A stretch of DNA of 64,000 nt from Rhipidocladum racemiflorum (lineage: Eukaryota; Streptophyta; Magnoliopsida; Poales; Poaceae): NCBI GenBank assembly GCA_036346355.1, contig CM070591.1, positions 18,708,001 through 18,772,000 on the forward strand, read 5' to 3'. How positions within the stretch are numbered: position 1 is the first letter of the stretch; every line of letters starts with the position of its first letter. Shown piece after piece: positions 58,510 through 64,000 of this stretch. The notes under the pieces are model-generated. The model made no database searches. It was not told the origin of the DNA and saw only the letters and a list, made by a program, of their open reading frames with translations. The position numbers were made by a program, and so were the translations under genes.

Positions 58510-61500
58510 TGTCGGGACCCGAATTTGCAAATCCGGACCCTCTGTGTATTCAGCACTAGTCCAGGAACGCGCTAGTGCACACAGTCTTAACATCGGTAAA
58601 TATCACAATCATACCACTCAATGCTAATAAAGTACTTTAATTAAATAGTCAAACTGGTTGCTCGACCTTATGGTCAAGTTACAAATATACACCACGCAGG
58701 GCGAAACTTATTAAGAGAGAAATAATAGCAGCGGAAAAATAAGATAACTTTGTGGCGCCATCCAGTATACCACAGGCAACTGACCGGCTCGCTCCTAAGT
58801 AGACGGTTCCTCTTGGATCTCCTCCTCCAATTTTGGTGTATTCTCCTCTTCTTCTGGTGTTGTATTGCGGCAAGGTTGAGTACTTGGTACTCGACAAGTC
58901 ATGCACTGTAATGCAAACTAATATACTATATGCATGGCTTGATACAAAGGAATAGCTGAAGGTATATTTGCAGAAATAGCATTTGACAAGTAGCATAAGT
59001 AGATTCGAAGCGGAGAAACAAGTAAAGCATAAATAACTTTTCAAGGGGTTTAGTAAACATTTTTCCCATCCTAATCCACATTTCTATCAACATCAATATT
59101 AATCCAACCCAACCTTTCAAGTCCAAGTTATTTTTGAGAAAGTCTAACCCTTGACTGTAATTCCCGAGCGATGTCCAATACCGCGGACACGGCTATTCGA
59201 ATAGATTTTATACTCTGCAGAGGTTATGCACTTTACCCACAAGATACAAATCAAACACCACAAAGGCGAGTTCCGTAACAAAGTCTTTCTAAACTTCTAA
59301 CAATACAGGTGGTCCTCCCCGGTTGTTGCACACTAACCCTTCCCTTAGCTAAGGCGAAGTTTAGGCCAACCAACCGTTAGATGGGTACCTGGCCTCAGCC
59401 CCGGTACGCTCCCCCGTACAACTTACACAAAGGGTGTAGTTGACCTCCTGAGGTCCCACATGTACGTTATTAGCAACTTAATCAACAAGGTCCGTCCCAT
59501 TACAGACATGTGGTTGCACGTTAGACCCAGTTCAAAGGCTTGCAAGGTGAAGTCCTTAGGGTGACCAGGGCAAGACTACCCGAAGAACCAAAACAACATT
59601 CCCGGTGCCACAACTGGCCCACCTGATCATTCTTGCCACATGCCCCGGTCGAAAACCATTTATCAAACCCCAGTTGATTACCATGCACCACGTGCCATCA
59701 ACATCACATGATACCTTTCCAAAACAGGTTCAATATATCATTAAATCAATATTAACACTTGATTATCCAAAATCATGTCATGAGTACGTAGCAGGTCTAA
59801 GCCATATACTACAACGATCTACAAACCCATGTTGGCAATTTAGTAATGTTCAACTAATAATCCACAACTAGGGTGACAAGGGGTCATGGCACATATTTAA
59901 GTATTCAAGGTGTCATACAGCAATTTGGCATTTATCTAATTTCCCAAATCTAAATAGAGTATTTTATAATTGAACTAGCATGCAATAAGTTAAATCAAAA
60001 TAGGTTTCAAAATAGGATCAACATGGTCAAAGCATAACTTGCCTTCAAAAAGTACTTGTTCTTGGTCTTGAGTTGGATCCTGAGTCAATACTTCTCCTTC
60101 GAATACCTCCAGCACTTCAACGTCTACTCGTAATACGTGCAAATAGCAATACACAAATAAACAATAGGCAAAAACATCCCAAAACTCCAAATAAAATCCA
60201 TAAACAGAGAGAACATAATTTTATGAATTTTTAGGAACTGGAATCGCTCAATTCGGAGTTAAAATGCAAAAGTTATAATTATTTAATGTTTAAATAATCA
60301 ATTAAATAATATTACAGAGAAAAACTTTAGTCCAAAAATTAAATAAAATTCATAATTAGGTAGATCTCAATTTTATACAAATTTAGAAATTTGAATCACT
60401 CAAATCGGAGTTGAAACGCAAAAGTTATAAGCGTTTGAAGTTTGAATCAAAATATGAAATCATTATTTCGAATTAATAAATCATTTTCTTTTTCGGAAAT
60501 TAATTATTGAGTCAGCTTGGACACGTGTCAGCCTCTGATTTGTTGGCTGACGTTAGCCGGTTCATGGACTCGGCCCACGCTCGGCTCGGGTTCACCGTGG
60601 ACCCGGTCCACGGCTCACGGTCGCTGACAGGTGGGTCCCACCCGTCAGTGGGTCACATGCACGGTGCGACTCTCGGGCGAGACACTGACATGCGGGCCCC
60701 GCATGTCAGTGACGCGCAGTCACACCCAGGCTCGGCCGCTGGCACGGCCCTACTGTCGCTGACTCAACGCACGCACGGCGCGGCGGCGGCTACGTGGCAT
60801 GATCACGGCCGTTGGATCTAGATCCAACGGTCTAGATCTATCCTAGGTTAGCTCCGTTATAATCTATCCGATGATCATGGGCCGTTCGATCTAGATCGGA
60901 TGGTCCAGATCTATCCCTATGTTAACGCAGCTACGGCACGTGGTGATCGTGGGCCGTTGGATCTTGATCCAACGGTCCAGATCTAGTCTGGGAATCTAGG
61001 GTTCGGAGAGAACGTGGGCTCACCTCAGCCGTTCGATCTAGATTCGACGGTTCACCGAGCTCGGGACGGCGATGGCTTCGCGGCGGCGCGGGTTCACCGG
61101 TGCCGAGGACGATGACCACGGCAGCGGCGCTTCGGGGCTTCTCCGGCAGGGTGAGTTCTCTCTTCGGGTGCGTCTCGACCTGGGGAAGTCGGATCCGAGC
61201 CCAAACATGGCGGAGTCGGCTTGACGGCGGCAGAACGAAGCCAAAACCGTGGCGGAAGAGAAGAACAACTCCGGCGAGCGATTGCGGGCGCGTCAGGGCA
61301 CTGCGGGCGGCGGCAAGGGCAACGACTGCGCGAGGTCAAGGCGGTCCTCGGGGTGTGACCCGGGCATTAAATAGCCTCGGCTTCTGCGTGGAATCCGGAA
61401 CCCTAGGCTCACGCGGCGGAGGACACGGCGGCGCTGTCCGTATCGGACTCGGTGAGAACGAAACAATCTGGGCCGTCCACGTGGCGCAAGCAACGGTCGC

Positions 61501-61996
61501 GATCGCACGGGCGGAACCGGATTCGGTCCGGTTACGACTCGAACCGGTACGGGACGATCTTGACCGTTGGATCCCGATCCAACGGTCGGGATCGATTAGG
61601 GTTAGGAGCAGGTTAGGTCGAGTCGACTGGCTCGGGTCGGACTCGAGTCCGACTCGGGTTCCGACTCGGTCGGTTGAACAGTACTCGACCCGATGGATTT
61701 TCCAGCGATTTAATATTTAAAATAATTTCCAGTAATTCATTTAATTCAAGAAAAATAGCAAAATACTCAGAAAAATTCCAGAAAAATTCTGGAAAATACT
61801 TTGGGGCATTTGGGACTCAAATAAAATATTTCCATCAAAACTTTATTTGAAAATTTAATTTCTTTAATTATTTCAATCTGGAATAAATTCAAATTAAATC
61901 CAAATTAATCCAAATAAATTCCAGAAAATTCCAAAAATTCATCAAAGTGCCATATCACACATAAAATTTAAGAAAGCAAAATTTTGGGGTGTTACA
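58510..61996 (-). repeat. Element D 3' LTR (3487 bp)
   Basis: Left edge TGTCGGGACCCG, right edge GGGGTGTTACA. TATA-like tatttaatgcc (minus) is at 61364-61374. CCGTTGGATC-type palindromes are at about 60810, 60880, 60954, 61030 and 61562. A donor GAG|GTGAGCC is at 61023-61022 (minus), with the acceptor GTAG before 60123. Confidence 0.93.
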
Positions 61997-62012
61997 AACC
62001 TCCCCCCTTAAT
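61997..62012 (-). promoter_or_regulatory. Polypurine tract of element D
   Basis: aacctccccccttaat, read on the minus strand as a G-rich tract directly before the 3' LTR. Confidence 0.83.
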
Positions 62013-62025
62013 AGAATCTCGTCCC

Positions 62026-64000
62026 CGAGATTCAGGGCTCTCTACAGAATAGGTTTGGAAACTCTTTCTTCAAATCCTCTTCGCGCTGCCAAGTTGCTTC
62101 ACTCTCCGCGTGGTTGCTCCATTGAACTCTGCAGAAACGGGTTGACTTGTTCCTAGTCTCTCGATCCATTGTGTCTAGAATCTTCACGGGGTGCTCCTTG
62201 TAAGTCAAATCTTCTTGGAACTCAATTGACTCTAGCGGTGTCTGTTCCTTAGGTACTCGGAGACACTTCTTCTGTTGGGACACGTGGAATCCATCATGCA
62301 CTCCTGCTAGTGACTGCGGCAACTCCAGCTGGTAAGCAACTTCTCCTCTGCGGCTCAAAATCTTGAATGGTCCAACATATCTCGGCGCGAGTTTTCCTTT
62401 GGCATGGAATCTCTTAACTCCTCTGAGCGGCGTAACTCTGAGGTATACGAAGTCTTCTGGTTCAAAACTCAAATCCCGGCGACGATTGTCAGCATAACTC
62501 TTCTGTCGTGATTGGGCTATCTTCAACCTTTCCCTAATCATGGCAATCTGCTCTTCAGCTTCTTGAAGAATATCAGGCCCGAAGACACGGCGCTCACCGG
62601 TCTCATTCCAGTTTAATGGCGTCCGACAGGGTCGACCATACAGTGCCTCAAAAGGTGACATCTGTAAACTAGCCTGGTAACTATTGTTGTAACTGAATTC
62701 GGCATACGGCAAACTCTTATCCCAAGAGGTAGCATAAGCCAATGCACACGCTCTTAGCATATCTTCCAGAATCTGATTGACTCTTTCGGTCTGTCCATCC
62801 GTCTGTGGATGATAAGCTGTACTGAAGTTCAAACGGGTTCCCATGGCTTCATGCAACTTATTCCAGAACCTTGAGGTAAATTGGGTACATTTGTCCGATA
62901 CAATCCTCTTTGGCACTCCGTGCAAACAGACGATCTTGATCATGTACAACTCTGCTAATTTATCTCCCGAGTAAGTGGTCTTCACGGGGATGAAATGGGC
63001 TACTTTGGTCAAGCGATCCACTATAACCCATATGGAGTCATAACCTCCTTGAGTCTTAGGCAAACCGGTAATGAAATCCATTCCGATTTCCTCCCACTTC
63101 CACTCAGGTATTTTCAACGGCTGTAGTAATCCTGCTGGTCTCTGATGCATTGCCTTGACTCTCTGGCACACGTCGCACAATGCAACATGCTCGGCGACTT
63201 CACGCTTCATGCTCGGCCACCAGAATCTTTCCTTCAAATCTCGATACATTTTGGCGCTTCGGGATGAATTGAATACTTGGAGTCATGGGCTTCTTCTAGA
63301 ATCAACTGCTTCAGCTCCTTTTTGTTCGGCACACAAATGCGATCCTTCATCCATAACGTGCCTTGCTCATCCAACTTGAAGTCCTCTGCCTTGCCTTCCT
63401 CCTTGATGGACTTAATCATGCGGATCTTGTCATCATCCTTCTGTCCTTCTCGGATCTGATCCTCTAGGGTAGGCTTTACTTCTAAAGTGGCCAAGAATCC
63501 GCTAGGTACCACCTCAATCTTCATTCTCTGGAAATCCTCACATAACTCATCCTGACTTGTGGCTAGCAACATACTCACGGTATGGCTTTTCCGACTCAGA
63601 GCATCGGCTACTACGTTGGCCTTTCCAGGATGATAATGGATTCCGACATTGTAATCCTTAATCAACTCTATCCATCTCCTTTGCCTCATATTCAGATCCG
63701 ACTGGGTGAATATGTACTTAAGGCTCTTATGATCTGTATACACTTCACATCTGTTCCCGATCAGATAGTGACGCCATATCTTCAAGGCATGCACTACGGT
63801 AGCTAACTCTAGGTCATGCGTCGGGTAATTTTCCTCATGCGGCCTCAACTGCCTTGATGCATAAGCGACGACCTTTCCATTCTGCATCAGCACACATCCA
63901 AGTCCTTGGCGCGATGCGTCACAATAAATATCAAAGCTTTGATTAACATCCGGTAGAACTAACACCTGCTGATGTCAATCGCTTCTTGACTCTGAAATCC
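62026..64000 (-). pseudogene. Element D pol, partial: RNase H and integrase with chromodomain-like tail
   Basis: RNase H (FDIYCDASRQGLGCVLMQNG, YTDHKSLKYIFTQSD) spans 63965-63600. The integrase zinc-binding part and core (WWPSMKREVAEHVALCDVC, IGMDFITGLPKTQGGYDSIW, AYHPQTDGQTERVNQIL) span 63250-62640. The tail with RVQWSNHAESEATW ends near 62032. The frame shifts near 63250, where HPGSAKMYQDL is broken, and again near 63965 close to the window end. Otherwise this stretch is open for 405 codons, making D one of the better preserved copies. Confidence 0.9.

Larger units (their letters stand above)
58510..64000 (-). mobile_element. Element D: Ty3/gypsy retrotransposon of the A/B family, minus strand, cut by the window end
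   Basis: The 3' LTR is 58510-61996, then purine tract and pol read on the minus strand to the end of the window. The left flank is ttttg (58505-58509); the partner duplication lies outside the window. The 5' LTR, gag and pre-gag region are not visible. Confidence 0.93.

Overview
This window is nuclear DNA of a grass (Poaceae). Three things point there: spliced plant genes with GC-rich first exons, long-LTR Ty3/gypsy chromovirus-type retrotransposons primed by initiator tRNA-Met, and a RICESLEEPER-type hAT transposon. I cannot name the species. There are only two host genes with a recoverable structure; most of the rest is nested transposable elements and their debris.

Layout. 0.4-2.7 kb: a two-exon gene for a membrane-anchored GTD-binding (zein-binding/myosin-binding family) protein, plus strand. 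3.4-4.1 kb: an internally deleted hAT element that keeps only the end of its transposase. 5.3-5.8 kb: a LINE remnant. 6.3-7.07 kb: a fragment of a sugar-phosphate translocator gene next to a hAT-like end. From 7078 to about 27.7 kb there is a three-level nest. An LTR is split by a 16.9-kb hAT element with an exact 8-bp target duplication. That hAT is split inside its transposase exon by a 12.4-kb Ty3/gypsy element (element A, 12138-24586) with an exact 5-bp target duplication. 28.9-29.3 kb: an RNase H domain fragment. 30.4-35.4 kb: a seven-exon HIPL1/2-like gene, complete apart from two apparent single-base deletions. 36.2-42.5 kb: debris, including a possible MITE, LTR pieces, a CACTA transposase piece and a broken Ty3 pol (element C). 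42.6-57.7 kb: the 3' LTR of element C, split by a 12-kb minus-strand Ty3 element (element B, 43356-55404). 58.5-64.0 kb: a second minus-strand copy of the same family (element D), running off the window.

Elements A, B and D are one family: LTRs of 3.35-3.55 kb starting TGTAACACCCC, a gag-pol with a C-terminal chromodomain-like tail, and in A and B an extra reading frame between PBS and gag. Their LTRs hold repeated palindromes built on CCGTTGGATC, TGACGTCA octamers, and a conserved splice-donor/acceptor pair in front of a short acidic exon-like segment. These LTR features and the pre-gag frame are the least explained structures here. The transposase frame of the hAT is uninterrupted across the Ty3 insertion point, so the transposon was probably coding-competent when hit.
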